Shown: piece by piece, positions 46,201 to 56,077 of the stretch
Layout: every line of letters begins with the position of its first letter
Numbering within the stretch: the stretch's first letter is position 1
Assembly: GCA_040437565.1 (NCBI GenBank)
Contig: JBDOQK010000011.1
Span: 62,001-126,000 of the forward strand
DNA from: Albugo candida
Lineage: Eukaryota; Oomycota; Peronosporomycetes; Albuginales
Reading direction: 5' to 3'
DNA: 64,000 bases
Notes under the pieces: model-generated
What the model saw: only the letters and a program-made list of their open reading frames with translations
Told to the model about the DNA's origin: nothing
The model's database searches: none
Program-made: the position numbers and the translations under genes

Positions 46201-46348
46201 CATTGACCAATTCTGATATTTTTTCAGCGGCAGCTTTCCGTTCATCGTCCGATTCGAGTTTGAATGCTTGGTGAAGCGCTTCTGAGAAATGTTTGCTCTC
46301 GTCAATCGCGAGTTTGCTTATTCCATCGTTTGGTGAGTACGGCGCCAT
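43235..46348 (-). CDS. EF3: Elongation factor eEF3, ribosome-bound ABC ATPase
   Basis: eEF3 uses ATP to help release deacylated tRNA from the ribosomal E site. It is best known from fungi but also occurs in oomycetes. This is a single exon of 1,037 residues from ATG 46348; the frame opens one codon earlier at TTG, and MAPYSPNDG is the better start. HEAT-type helices fill residues 1-330. ABC1 has Walker A GPNGCGKST (about 474), signature LSGGWKMKL and Walker B LLLDEPTNHLD. ABC2 has GPNGAGKST (about 717), LSGGQKVKLVLG (about 900) and VLDEPTNYLD. A chromodomain-like insertion in ABC2 near 820-860 (YEIKWLKETETSWVP) is the hallmark of eEF3 over other ABCF proteins. A Lys-rich tail ends in SDSDEE. 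All catalytic motifs are intact. The length is right for the family (about 1,044). Confidence 0.97.
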   Translation of the reverse strand: MAPYSPNDGISKLAIDESKHFSEALHQAFKLESDDERKAAAEKISELVNGDASISLGVVHNELRQGIIGTDPNARVIVCIVIEDLLQKYAERMEAYLAPLLVDILDLLADKKIFVRKAAEEAALTLISSCNKNYTIRLLPALFTGLERSKKWQTKKISLDLIAELANIAPFQIGRCLPDIIPIVTEAMWDTRKDVKDTAKETMTKVCKVVGNGDIEPFIPALISCLANPEEVAECTHKLASTTFVKTVEAPALSIMEPLLQRALKEGKTAVKRQAAVIIDNMCKLMDDPAEAQLFMPKLLPGLNKIIESVADPECREVATRAHSTLFIAGGSVEVSEEDMKVDYDNISRIVTESLAKNAAAAKASIDSFCINYVAGICFFLVVSRNFNKVVYEQIVAKYLSKFLDKDNLKSIAAEIRDRCFKENKSIFIEDVDCDEGVPDLCNCEFSLAYGGMILLNNARLRLKRGHRYGLCGPNGCGKSTLMRAIANGQLEGFPSKDELKTVFVEHNLQASEAMLPVIEFMFCDEELKEVPRDEVRDSLSSVGFTDEMQHLPVSSLSGGWKMKLELARAMLMQADVLLLDEPTNHLDVKNVAWLENYLNNLPNVTSMIVSHDPGFLDHVCTNIVHYEARKLKTYKGNLSEFVKVKPEARSYYELEAALFHFKFPEPGFLADIKNKGKPIIRLTNCSYTYPGRDKPSISNISVTCALSSRIAVLGPNGAGKSTLIKMLTGEVEPTSGTVWKHPSLRFAYVAQNAFHHIEAHLDLTANQYIQWRFQSGEDKELLAKETRKLSPAEKELIKKPVNWEGEKHTLEEIVSRRKFKKSFEYEIKWLKETETSWVPREKLEKWGWDKLIQIADDREAARANMKARPVTAIAVQKHLDDFGLTAEFGTHSRIRGLSGGQKVKLVLGAAMWLFPHVLVLDEPTNYLDRDSLGALAAAIVNFGGGVVMISHNNEFTSALTQEVWNVEDGKLSIDGQQAEDKTKIEQKDEEEVIDAFGNVTKTKIKRKLTRKEKKAKEKAKKDAEARGEFYSDSDEE

Positions 46349-46384
46349 CAATTATGTGCTTGCTTTCGTAGCCACAACTTTAAA

Positions 46385-46401
46385 GGAATTTGAATTATGA
46401 G
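46385..46401 (-). promoter_or_regulatory. Oomycete initiator-like element upstream of eEF3
   Basis: On the minus strand CTCATAATTCAAATTCC lies about 40-55 bp before the eEF3 ATG. It resembles the oomycete start-site pattern (an initiator of TCA-TT type followed by CAATTT). The call is by eye. The 205-bp spacer to the divergent strumpellin gene must serve both genes. Confidence 0.35.
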
Positions 46402-46553
46402 GGGAGGAAAGAACTCGAGCAAATTTGAGGTTATTTGCTCTCCACCACTCAATTTGGGAACGACTCGACAAAGAAACGGATGTGCGACACGACCTCATGT
46501 GTTTATAGGAGTTCTATATGCGTTTATAGAGGTAATCTGACTGTGGGTTCAAA

Positions 46554-49500
46554 ATGGAATTTCTTGCTGAAGAAAATGACTGCGGGCAGACTTTACTGCG
46601 GCTCGTGAGTCGTGGTAGCGCGATAATAGCCGAATTACTAAGACTATCAAACAACGTCCCCGGGTATGTGACTTGATTATTCCTCCTTCCTTTTCCTTGA
46701 TCAATTTATTTCACATCGTAGAATTTTCCTAGGATCCTCTCATGTCGAAGACCCAGAACAAAAAAAATATTTGGATATTTTATTTGATTTCTCTTACTTG
46801 AAAAATCCTGAGGAGTATGAGAATCTCATAAATAGCAACACAGAATTGCTCGATGTCGATGATGAGTTCATGAATAATCATGAAGATATTCTCGATCGAT
46901 TATATCAGCTGTTTGATGGGATATACAAGGTCTCCCAACGCTATCCTTGTTTCATGCCGCGTTCCGTGCATTGAACTGTATTTGTTACTGTAGTACATCA
47001 GCGACTACCTAGAGTTTCTGGAGAATTTGGAAAAGGGTTTCTTTATCCAGTACACTTTATCAAACATATTGTTAGACACTGATGGCGCACAATTGATGTG
47101 CGAATCGCTCTATTTGTACGGTGTGATGCTTCTTCTATTGGACCGAAAAATACCAGGGCCGGCTAGGGAGAAAATTGTGGTTGCGTATTTCCGGAATAAA
47201 GGGGAATCCGCACTCGAAAATATCGATCAAGTTTGCAAGCTATGTCGTGTTACTGGATACCTACCTGGAAAGGCAAAGCCTCCTCAATATCCAGAACGTT
47301 ACTTCAAACGATTTGAACCACCACAAGAAGTTGTCAATATGGTGATTGGAAAATTACAGTCTGATGATGTCTACCTCCAAGAAACTTCGTTCCCGCATCG
47401 TACTCATAGAAGCACAAGATTATCAGCACAGTCATCAATGCTGTTTGTTATCTTGTATTTTGCACCTGATATACTAATTCATGAGAAAGCTACGATGCGA
47501 GAGATTGTTGATAGGAATTTCAATGAAAATTACATTGTCGCGACGTATATGGGGGCTGTTGCAGATTTATCCGTAGAGTGGGCAGCTTACCCTGCTGCAA
47601 AACTTGCTCTTGCAAATACGCTGGATCCTTCCAACATTGCCCATATCGTAAAAACAAAAGCTCAAGACACAGAGAAATCAATAAAAGAACTAGCTCATTA
47701 CTTAACGGAAGGGGTTCTTACTGAAGAATTTGTGCTCGAAAATCTGGATTACTTACTAAATTGTATACGACATGCGAATGTAACCATCCGATGGACAATG
47801 ATGCATAGCCGGACGCAGCCCGTAATTCCGATGATGAACAATTCAAAAGAACAGCGGCGCTTGTTTGACGAGGGTACAGACCCCGACAAAGTAATCACAT
47901 TATTGCTGAACGTATCTCAACTCGAATGGCGACTCAAGCAGATGTTTGTGGCATTATTAGCCAGCAAAGAACAACGCTGGCAACACTGCATGCGCGAGGC
48001 ATCAGACCGAATGATGGAGTTGAGTGATTATTTCTCAGGTGAAAAACCTCTGACGCGGGTGGAACGCAATGAAGATTTGATGCATTGGTTCAAGGATATT
48101 GCTGAAAAAGTGAATAGTCTGGACTATGTGGATCATATCAAAGCAGGAAGAAGAATAAAGCGTTTAATCGAGGCGTTAGGACATGTGGAACAGTTTGACC
48201 AGATTGACACAAACTTGCAGGTAAAAGTATACTTGGAAGAGTCTCGACAATTCTTGACTGAAATGGTACGCGCTGTTCGTATACGAGACGAAGTCATGGG
48301 AATAATTGAGAATGTTTCAGATCTATCGTATGCATGGGAAATCATCAACGATTTTATGAAAATTCTTCATCAGCGTGTGAAAAGTGATCCTTCTTCTGTT
48401 ATATTGCTTCGAGCAGTATTCCTCAAACTGGCGTCAATCTTGGATGTACCTCTAACCAGAATCCATCAATGTGATTCAGGCGACGTTATCTCTGTAGCAG
48501 AGTACTACTCTGGTGAATTGGTTGATTATGTTCGTCGTGTGATGGAAGTCATTCCGCAAAGTGTATTTAGAATCCTTGCAGGTATCGTCAAGTTGCAGAA
48601 TGACCACATGAAGCCGATTCCGGTCAAGTTTGAAAACACGTTGCTTAAGAATCATTCGCAGCTGAATGAACGATATCGTCTTGCTCGTGCAACAAATGAA
48701 GTATCAAAATACACGGAAGGGATATTAGCAATGAAAAAAACACTTTTGGGAATTATTGAGGTGGATCCTCGTCAGGTGCTTGAAGATGGATTACGCAAAG
48801 AGCTTGTGTATCGCGTGTCACTAGCATTTCATGAGATTCTGATATTTGTGAAGAATACACCTGAAGAGTGTCACGAAGTTTTTGGAAATTTGGCATCCAA
48901 TCTTGATTCGTACCGACTTTCTTTCGAGTATATACAAGATTACATTGGAATCTATGGGCTTCGGATGTGGCACGAAGAGTTGTCACGAATCATCAATTAC
49001 AATGTCGAACAAGAATGTAATCGCTATTTGAAGAAAAAAGTTTACGATCGTGCGTCACAACATCAAAGCCGTGCCATTCCGATTCCTCGTTTTCAGCCTC
49101 CTGAAGGAGATTCAAGTATCAATTTCATGGGGCGGTTAATGCACGCATTATTTTTGATGACAGATCCTCAGCGTACGACATACTCCCCTCAATGTATTGG
49201 ATGGTTTTCTGCTGACGGAAAAGAAGTATGTGGAATAAGAGCGTCTTCAGTCTTGCATCAGAGTGTTGGTCTGCTGGGTCTGACCGGTTTGGATCGTATG
49301 CTTTCTTTCCGCATTGTTCATACACTGAATAATCTGGTCAAATTCTGGAACGTTGCGGTCACTCCATACTTTCCGCTTCTTGATCAGCTGGTCAAGGCCC
49401 TCACTCCTGACTGGAAAATACCAGATAATGCATCACGCTTGTACAGTTCTGCAACTAAAAAAGTGGAAAAAGTCATGAGCAAGCTGTTGAAGGCTGTCTT

Positions 49501-50158
49501 GATTATTGGCCAAGCAGCACTTATCAGACGCCAAATCAGTAGCGAACTTCTATTTTCGAGCAGAATGGATGCCAATTTACTGTCCAACACATTGGACGCA
49601 CTTAACATGTCCCTTTTGCAAGACATTCGAGCGCATTGTCGTGATCCAAAAAACAATCCATATCCAGGATCCGAAAAAAATCCTATCCTTCCCGAATTGA
49701 ACAAATACTTGGAAAACATAGGTGCAAATGATCCATTCCAGAGGCTATACATCACATTAGACGCGCCACTCGAGGGTCTTCCTTGTTTGTTCATGTTGTT
49801 TGTGATCGCTTATATGCCGAAACTAGAATACGATCGGGATTTCGGGACTCTAGCTCGTGTTGGTAAAAACCCTATCGATGGTGAGCCATTCTTAGTGGGT
49901 ATCTTGACAGTTTTCAAGCAATTTCATACATCGTTTACAGAAAAGTTTTTGGCATATCTCGGGCAATACGCACGTGCCATGATCAACGATTTTTTTGCCG
50001 ATAAAGAAAGAAGGGTCAAGCATCCAAAAGAATCATTACCTGCTGGAATTGTAAATGTTCTCATTTTTATGCTTGAGTTTGCTCGCTGTGCCAAAATACG
50101 ACGGACGTATCTGGATTCTCTCGTCCCTGCATATGTTTTTGATGCAATAATAGCATGA
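46554..50158 (+). CDS. WASHC5: Strumpellin, WASH complex subunit 5
   Basis: Strumpellin is a core scaffold of the WASH complex, which activates Arp2/3 on endosomes to drive actin-dependent sorting. Exons are 46554-46663, 46722-46929 and 46994-50158, with introns of 58 and 64 bp; the joins keep frame and give 1,160 residues (human about 1,159). The N terminus [20 protein letters not shown] tracks the human start. Further matches run along the whole length: [111 protein letters not shown] and [15 protein letters not shown]. No break was seen. The gene diverges from eEF3 across a 205-bp spacer. Confidence 0.96.
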
Positions 50159-50205
50159 GCAATTTGTTTTTGTTGACGAAATACAAACAGATGAGGACAT
50201 TTCGC

Positions 50206-51847
50206 AATGTAGGAGTTGGTTTCCCTCAAAATCTTATGCGGTTGATTCTCTGTGACTTTTTGCGAAATGGAGCTTGACGTGATCTTCACAGTGGTTCGCC
50301 CTGTCCTTCATTAAACGCGTAAAGAATATATCAAAGCGTATACATAGCAAATCTATATCGACAAATATTGTGTGGTGGGTGTCATCCCTACTACATATGA
50401 TCCCGACGGGATCTTAGGTGATTTCGGACTTGATGATGGATAACTTACACCACTTTAGGCGTATGATTATAGCGTACCATTCATGACAATCATCATCAAA
50501 CGAATCATAAGGTTTAGGGGATCAGAGATGTGGAATAAAGCGTTCATGTCAATCTGTAAGCCTGCGAGATCCCAACAACTAGTAGCGTAGTGATAATTAA
50601 GACACATGTGATGATGGTATGCACGTCTATCGGTGTGGACTGTGAGCAATACTACACTGGATGAGCAATCAGAATAGTTGTCTTTAAAAACGAGGGCTCT
50701 CAATCGCTTCAACATAGACCGTCCCTTGCGTATTGATAAAAGACCTTCTTTTAATAATAGTGACAAAGCTTGTTAATACGTAGTACGTTTTTTCCCAATA
50801 AAAATAAGTATAGGACACGTGGGACTACTCTCCACTTCGATATTTTTTTGTCTATGCGGCGTCCTTGCAGCGGATTTCTATGACACAGATGATAAAACAT
50901 CACGTGTTGAAAAAAAAGTACTAGCGAAATGAGATTGCCAATCATCTTGTTGGACGAAAGTTGACAAGTACTTGAANNNNNNNNNNNNNNNNNNNNNNNN
51001 NNNNNNNNNNNNNNNNNNNNNNNNNNNNNNNNNNNNNNNNNNNNNNNNNNNNNNNNNNNNNNNNNNNNNNNNNNNNAATGTAGGAGTTGGTTTCCCTCAA
51101 AATCTTATGCGGTTGATTCTCTGTGACTTTTTGCGAAATGGAGCTTGACGTGATCTTCACAGTGGTTCGCCCTGTCCTTCATTAAACGCGTAAAGAATAT
51201 ATCAAAGCGTATACATAGCAAATCTATATCGACAAATATTGTGTGGTGGGTGTCATCCCTACTACATATGATCCCGACGGGATCTTAGGTGATTTCGGAC
51301 TTGATGATGGATAACTTACACCACTTTAGGCGTATGATTATAGCGTACCATTCATGACAATCATCATCAAACGAATCATAAGGTTTAGGGGATCAGAGAT
51401 GTGGAATAAAGCGTTCATGTCAATCTGTAAGCCTGCGAGATCCCAACAACTAGTAGCGTAGTGATAATTAAGACACATGTGATGATGGTATGCACGTCTA
51501 TCGGTGTGGACTGTGAGCAATACTACACTGGATGAGCAATCAGAATAGTTGTCTTTAAAAACGAGGGCTCTCAATCGCTTCAACATAGACCGTCCCTTGC
51601 GTATTGATAAAAGACCTTCTTTTAATAATAGTGACAAAGCTTGTTAATACGTAGTACGTTTTTTCCCAATAAAAATAAGTATAGGACACGTGGGACTACT
51701 CTCCACTTCGATATTTTTTTGTCTATGCGGCGTCCTTGCAGCGGATTTCTATGACACAGATGATAAAACATCACGTGTTGAAAAAAAAGTACTAGCGAAA
51801 TGAGATTGCCAATCATCTTGTTGGACGAAAGTTGACAAGTACTTGAA
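50206..51847. repeat. 771-bp direct duplication around an N gap (assembly overlap)
   Basis: Bases 50206-50976 and 51077-51847 appear identical and abut gap 50977-51076. This is the longest of the eight gap-flanking overlaps. Confidence 0.9.
50977..51076. other. Assembly gap 8 (100 N)
   Basis: One hundred N with 771-bp duplicated flanks. Confidence 0.99.
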
Positions 51848-52038
51848 GCAGGCCTGAATATCTCCCCATAATTGCAACAAAATAAGAATAGCATTAAGCG
51901 GTCCGGAATAAAATGGTGGGATTTCCAGCTGCTTCTATAATTTTCATGCAACTTTTTATGCTAAAGATGTCTTCTCTCCTACGTCTTCCCGTGGTATGAT
52001 GACAAATGTAATGTGACGCTTATTTCAAATTTGGCCTT

Positions 52039-53246
52039 ATGGCTAACAAACATCTTCTTTTCACTTTGCTCCCACTAGCTTTGTGTGACCTGTCCACGAA
52101 ACTCTTTCGTGAAGAAATTGTCAATACTGGAGCAGAACCTTTTTTCGACTCTTTCTTCAAGACCCTTCGGGCTTCCGACGGAAATATAAAATGTGCATTT
52201 TTTGATCTGGAGAATACAATAATAAATGGCTCGATTGCTAAGGCCATTTTTGCCTACCAATTACGAGAAATAGAATTCGCCTTCAAGAAAGAGGATGTCC
52301 GTCCAATATTTGGATTCGAGGATGCGTTTACGTCTTCCATTGATACACCTTACCATTCCTGTGTCCCAGATTCGTTCATATTTTCCAATACTGTGGTGAA
52401 TCTCGATTCTATCGTAAATGACATCGAGTATTTATATGATGATCGCAGAAAGCCGACTCACAAAAAAAAATTCAGGCGCTCATTGCCGTCTGGTATCGCC
52501 TGGTCAATGCACGCTTTCCAGCGATCGAAAGATGTGAATTTCTGGGCACAAGTGTGTGCTATCGATTGCTACATGGAATGGATAAGATTGAGCGACAGAC
52601 GCTAATGAAAAAAGCACTTGCTGCCAGTGTAGGCGGTGCTATAGATGTGTATGAGCATATCCATGTTAATGGTCCTCAGCAAACAACATTAAAAGTTCAC
52701 CTAAAGGTAGAATTAAGCCCATACCCAGAAGCTCTATATCTGATGAGAGCACTGAAGAATATCAACGTACATCCCTTCTTGATAAGCAGATTGCATTCAG
52801 ATTATGTTCATTCAGCGACAGAAGCGTTCGAACTTGGCATTCCTTTATCTGATTGTGATGGTTCATACTATAGTATCAAGGATGAACTGCCCCAAGAAAA
52901 GAGATTTTTTTTCAATGAAGGTCAAGGTAAAGTAGCTACTATCAAAAAGCTGATGAAAACACGTCGCTGTGTTCCAGTCCTTGGACTTGGTGGTTCAAGC
53001 GGTAGTGTAGAAATGCTGCAATACATCTTGAAATACGAGGGATACGCGATGATGATGTACATAAATCACGTCGATCCAAGGCTTCTGAAGTTGAAAGAAA
53101 CCAATTCACGACGCCTTCACTTACAAAAACTCACACGAAGCAGGTGGGAAAGAAATGAACACAATGCCAAACGGGTAGTTTACAGAAAAGACGAAAAGTT
53201 CAAGAATGGCGATCAAATGCGTCAAGGCGAAGATCTCTTAACCTGA
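52039..53246 (+). CDS. HAD-superfamily-like protein with degenerate active-site motifs
   Basis: Exon 1 is 52039-52413 and exon 2 52476-53246, 381 residues. The 62-bp intron (GTAAATGAC ... CTCAC ... TTCAG) explains an apparent frame change beside a run of nine A. Motif I is CAFFDLENTIING (residues about 53-65): the nucleophile Asp is present but the usual second Asp (DxD) is Glu. LVNARFPAIERCEFLG follows the splice. A helical cap ends in HPFLISRLHSDYVHSAT, a motif II-like strand. GKVATIKKLM fits the motif III Lys, and VPVLGLGGSSGSVEML stands where GDSxxD is expected, without acidic residues. The closest pattern is the phosphoserine-phosphatase-like class, but loss of the metal-binding Asp residues argues against ordinary phosphatase activity. 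The substrate is unknown. The N terminus (LLFTLLPLALC) is hydrophobic but short. Confidence 0.7.
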
Positions 53247-53792
53247 TTCTAAATTGCGTTTAGGACAATCTTTATCCTAATTCTAAAAAAAGTCGGCAAA
53301 ACTTTCTGCTATGTGTGCTGTCTCATCGTATTCCTAAGTAAGTCTACGCGTAGGACCTTATATTCCTCACTGAGTGACCGCGTGCTTTCGCACAATGGAC
53401 ATCGAGGACATGAATATATATATATCGGTAGTGGGAAAAGAGGGATGATTACATTTCATGCTGTCCGTTCATGACGCAAGGAACGAGAAAGAAAGCAAGC
53501 CGATTGTAGATCCGTCGACGTCAGAGTGTTCTTGTACTTACCTCCCACGTGTGTCACTTATCATCTTATTACAAGAATAGACGCATTGTAGACACGTTTA
53601 CATGTCCACTTATCCACTAGCAGTCCCAGTCGCAATAATACACTTCATACTAGGTTGACCTCCATTACTGCACTTACTCGAGCTGTCTAATCTAAGCAGT
53701 CTAAATCGCAACCTTGTTAAATTCGCTTCTCCTTCTCCTTCAAACACAGTCTCTTGATTGGCTGCTGTACCATAAAAACTACGATGTACACT

Positions 53793-53946
53793 CTGATTGG
53801 CTTTTTGAGTCAACCGTTTNNNNNNNNNNNNNNNNNNNNNNNNNNNNNNNNNNNNNNNNNNNNNNNNNNNNNNNNNNNNNNNNNNNNNNNNNNNNNNNNN
53901 NNNNNNNNNNNNNNNNNNNCTGATTGGCTTTTTGAGTCAACCGTTT
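53793..53946. repeat. 27-bp direct duplication around an N gap (assembly overlap)
   Basis: Bases 53793-53819 and 53920-53946 match and abut gap 53820-53919. Confidence 0.8.
53820..53919. other. Assembly gap 9 (100 N)
   Basis: One hundred N about 50 bp upstream of the start codon of the SAPS-like gene. Confidence 0.99.
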
Positions 53947-53972
53947 CGGTTCATTGGCTATCGCAAGACTTT

Positions 53973-55940
53973 ATGGGGAAAAAAAACAATCGATCTAAAC
54001 ATGCGCCACAGGGTCAAGTAGCACCAAAAGTAGAAGGCTCTAATACAGACGTGAACATTGATACCCACAATTCCATGAAGGAGAATACACCTAAAGATTG
54101 CATGACGCATGAAATTTTCCAGCAACACTCTGATTGTATTGCAGACTATCTGACCTCTGGAAACTCGGACGCATTACTTACATATCTAGAAGATTATGAT
54201 CGGGAGAACGATACAGTTCCGCTTTCGGTTTTATGCTTTTTAATCGTACGATTGACAGAAGTAGATTCACACAGCATGAGTTCGTTAGGGGACACTGCAC
54301 CAATCTTAGAGAAAATGACGTATCCATCAACGAAAGAAATGGAGGAAAGGATTTTGGAATCAGAGCATATCAGTAAAGAGCTTCTGAAAGCATATTACGC
54401 GATGCATTTTCTAACAGAAACAGACCCCAACGAAGTCTATCTTTTATATCTTCGAAAGCATTTCACCAAAATTCTGGCCGCTATTTTTTGTGTGTTTCAG
54501 TCAAACTCGAGGGGACATATACGCCAAGTTTGTCGTATTATTGATTACATGATGCGTTTTGATATAAATATGTTTTATCGCATCATTGGCAGTACTGTGT
54601 CTGACGTTGAACGATATCTGGGCGGAATGCTAAACTATATACAACATCCACCCATTGGCGATATTTTCCTTATGATTGTATGTAGACCGTATCAAGCATC
54701 AAATACACTTGCGTATTCGAAACAGACAACAGATAAATGGTATTTCTTTCAGCAATTAGCCAAATGGAAGGTACTCCAAGTCGTTGGTGAGCGAGTGTAT
54801 GGTAGTCAGTATTGTGAGGCACACAATCTTGCTGCTGCAGATGCGTTTATAGAGCTTATTAATCGTCTTGCTTCTGACGAACATGGACGAATTCTTCTAC
54901 AGCCTTTAGCCAATTGTTCGGAACCCTTAAGTGGTCTTATAGGCGTTGCTGTCGATACCTCAGGAGCATACTCTACAGCTCAACGAACGGCTGCCACCCG
55001 ATGTGTTTTGCATATTGCTCAAAAGTCCGTAACGGATAGAGTACCAGGCCCTCCGATCGGTCCATATCAGTCATTTGGAACAACAGTCGTCAATCTCGTT
55101 CCAAATGAACTCGCTTCTCTTAGAGATAACATATTCTCTCGTCTTGAAAAACATCTCGACGTATTGCTGACTTATTTACTGGGTACATATCAAGAAAGTC
55201 AACAGAGTGGGGCAAGTAGTGATGTCGGATCGTCAGCTGTACGTCACACATCCTATATTGTACGAATTCCATTCACCGAAATTCGATTATTGATGGTGAA
55301 GACACTGGTACAAATTGTTGCTCCAAATCCAAGCATACTGGCGGAACGATTTGATGTCAAGATCTGGCGCATGCTGATGACGTGGTTTTTCGATTACAGA
55401 CACAACAATCTCTACCATGCAGCTTTTTCTCAATTGGTTTTCATTGCGTTGCGTTCCGACGATCAGAAAACACTTGAAATCCTCATGAAGAAAGTCAAAT
55501 TTGTCGCTTATTTACTCGATCATTATCAGAGTGAAAGCAGTCAGACAACTAGCAATAGAGGTTTTATCCTGCAGTGTTGTAATGTCATTCGTTTGCAAGC
55601 TGCATCTCAAGCTCCCGATGCCTTTCTGCGGAGTTTTCTACAATCTCACACACAATGGCGACAATTTCAACCTGAGTTACGCGCCAGAACCAATTTGGCT
55701 TGCACCGTTGGACTCGGATTCAATGTTCCTCAGGCACTAGCACCTCAGGACTCGTCTTTCTGTCTGCGCATGGTGGATGAGGTTCAGGGAATTGATCATG
55801 GTTCAGACTTTGCCAAATCGTTGGGATTCATTGATGACGTCGCGTGGCCTGATACAGAATTAAACGGAGCTTCCAAAAAGAAGAAGAAAAAGGGAAAGAA
55901 GAAAAACAAAAAGAAAAAAGATCAGCCTGATTCCATTTGA
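53973..55940 (+). CDS. SAPS-like protein (PP6/SIT4 phosphatase regulatory subunit family)
   Basis: SAPS proteins bind and direct PP6/SIT4-type phosphatases. A single exon of 655 residues starts at ATG 53973 (MGKKNNRSK); the frame runs open across the N gap but upstream of this Met it is not credible. Helical-repeat text matches the SAPS order. DCIADYLTSGNSDALLTYLE gives the early helices. RIIDYMMRFDINMFYRIIGS, then MLNYIQHPPIGDIFLMIVC, corresponds to the 'FL...I..LL..I..P...DLLLRLI' core. EAHNLAAADAFIELINRLA and PLSGLIGVAVD follow, then EIRLLMVKTLVQIVAPNPS ('...R...V.LL..LL..N') and KIWRMLMTWFFDYRHNNLYH ('LFF.Y..NN.LH..V'). The C-terminal tail is a Lys run (KKKKKKGKKKNKKKKDQ), likely nuclear or RNA-associated. 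No break was seen. The family call rests on pattern order. Confidence 0.7.
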   Translation: MGKKNNRSKHAPQGQVAPKVEGSNTDVNIDTHNSMKENTPKDCMTHEIFQQHSDCIADYLTSGNSDALLTYLEDYDRENDTVPLSVLCFLIVRLTEVDSHSMSSLGDTAPILEKMTYPSTKEMEERILESEHISKELLKAYYAMHFLTETDPNEVYLLYLRKHFTKILAAIFCVFQSNSRGHIRQVCRIIDYMMRFDINMFYRIIGSTVSDVERYLGGMLNYIQHPPIGDIFLMIVCRPYQASNTLAYSKQTTDKWYFFQQLAKWKVLQVVGERVYGSQYCEAHNLAAADAFIELINRLASDEHGRILLQPLANCSEPLSGLIGVAVDTSGAYSTAQRTAATRCVLHIAQKSVTDRVPGPPIGPYQSFGTTVVNLVPNELASLRDNIFSRLEKHLDVLLTYLLGTYQESQQSGASSDVGSSAVRHTSYIVRIPFTEIRLLMVKTLVQIVAPNPSILAERFDVKIWRMLMTWFFDYRHNNLYHAAFSQLVFIALRSDDQKTLEILMKKVKFVAYLLDHYQSESSQTTSNRGFILQCCNVIRLQAASQAPDAFLRSFLQSHTQWRQFQPELRARTNLACTVGLGFNVPQALAPQDSSFCLRMVDEVQGIDHGSDFAKSLGFIDDVAWPDTELNGASKKKKKKGKKKNKKKKDQPDSI

Positions 55941-56077
55941 CCTCGTCAAGATAGAGCAAAATAGAATGTGTATAGTTTTAATTGCTAAGAGGTCATTGTT
56001 GTTGCAATGAGTTTTTCTTCCTACATATGTTTATGTGTCGACTATCTGTATACTGAATTTCTAAGGAATCGTTTCGG

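Larger units (their letters stand above)
50159..52038. other. Intergenic spacer, inflated by an assembly duplication
   Basis: About 1.9 kb as given, about 1.0 kb once the 771-bp overlap is counted once. The longest frames (for example minus 50766-50467, 99 codons) have no recognisable domain and I do not support them as genes. The end should hold the HAD gene promoter: CTTATTTCAAATTTGG just before the ATG resembles an oomycete start-site element. Confidence 0.5.
53247..53972. other. Promoter spacer with assembly gap 9
   Basis: About 700 bp without a supported gene. An AT dinucleotide run lies near 53414-53426. The 27-bp repeated block (53793-53819, 53920-53946) flanks the gap and contains CTGATTGGCT, an inverted CCAAT-type box. 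The same GATTGG core is also seen at 53756. Confidence 0.5.

Noticed and set aside
50467-50766. 99-codon minus-strand ORF as a gene (and its copy at 51338-51637)
   Set aside because: No domain, no neighbours in support, AT-rich spacer; the second copy is only the assembly duplicate.
50206-51847. Segmental duplication of 771 bp between strumpellin and the HAD gene
   Set aside because: Same gap-abutting pattern as the other overlaps; no evidence of two genomic copies.
52455-52480. Frameshift at a run of nine A in the HAD-like gene
   Set aside because: A 62-bp intron (52414-52475) with GTAAAT donor, CTCAC branch-like site and TTCAG acceptor joins the two frames in phase, so no frameshift is needed.
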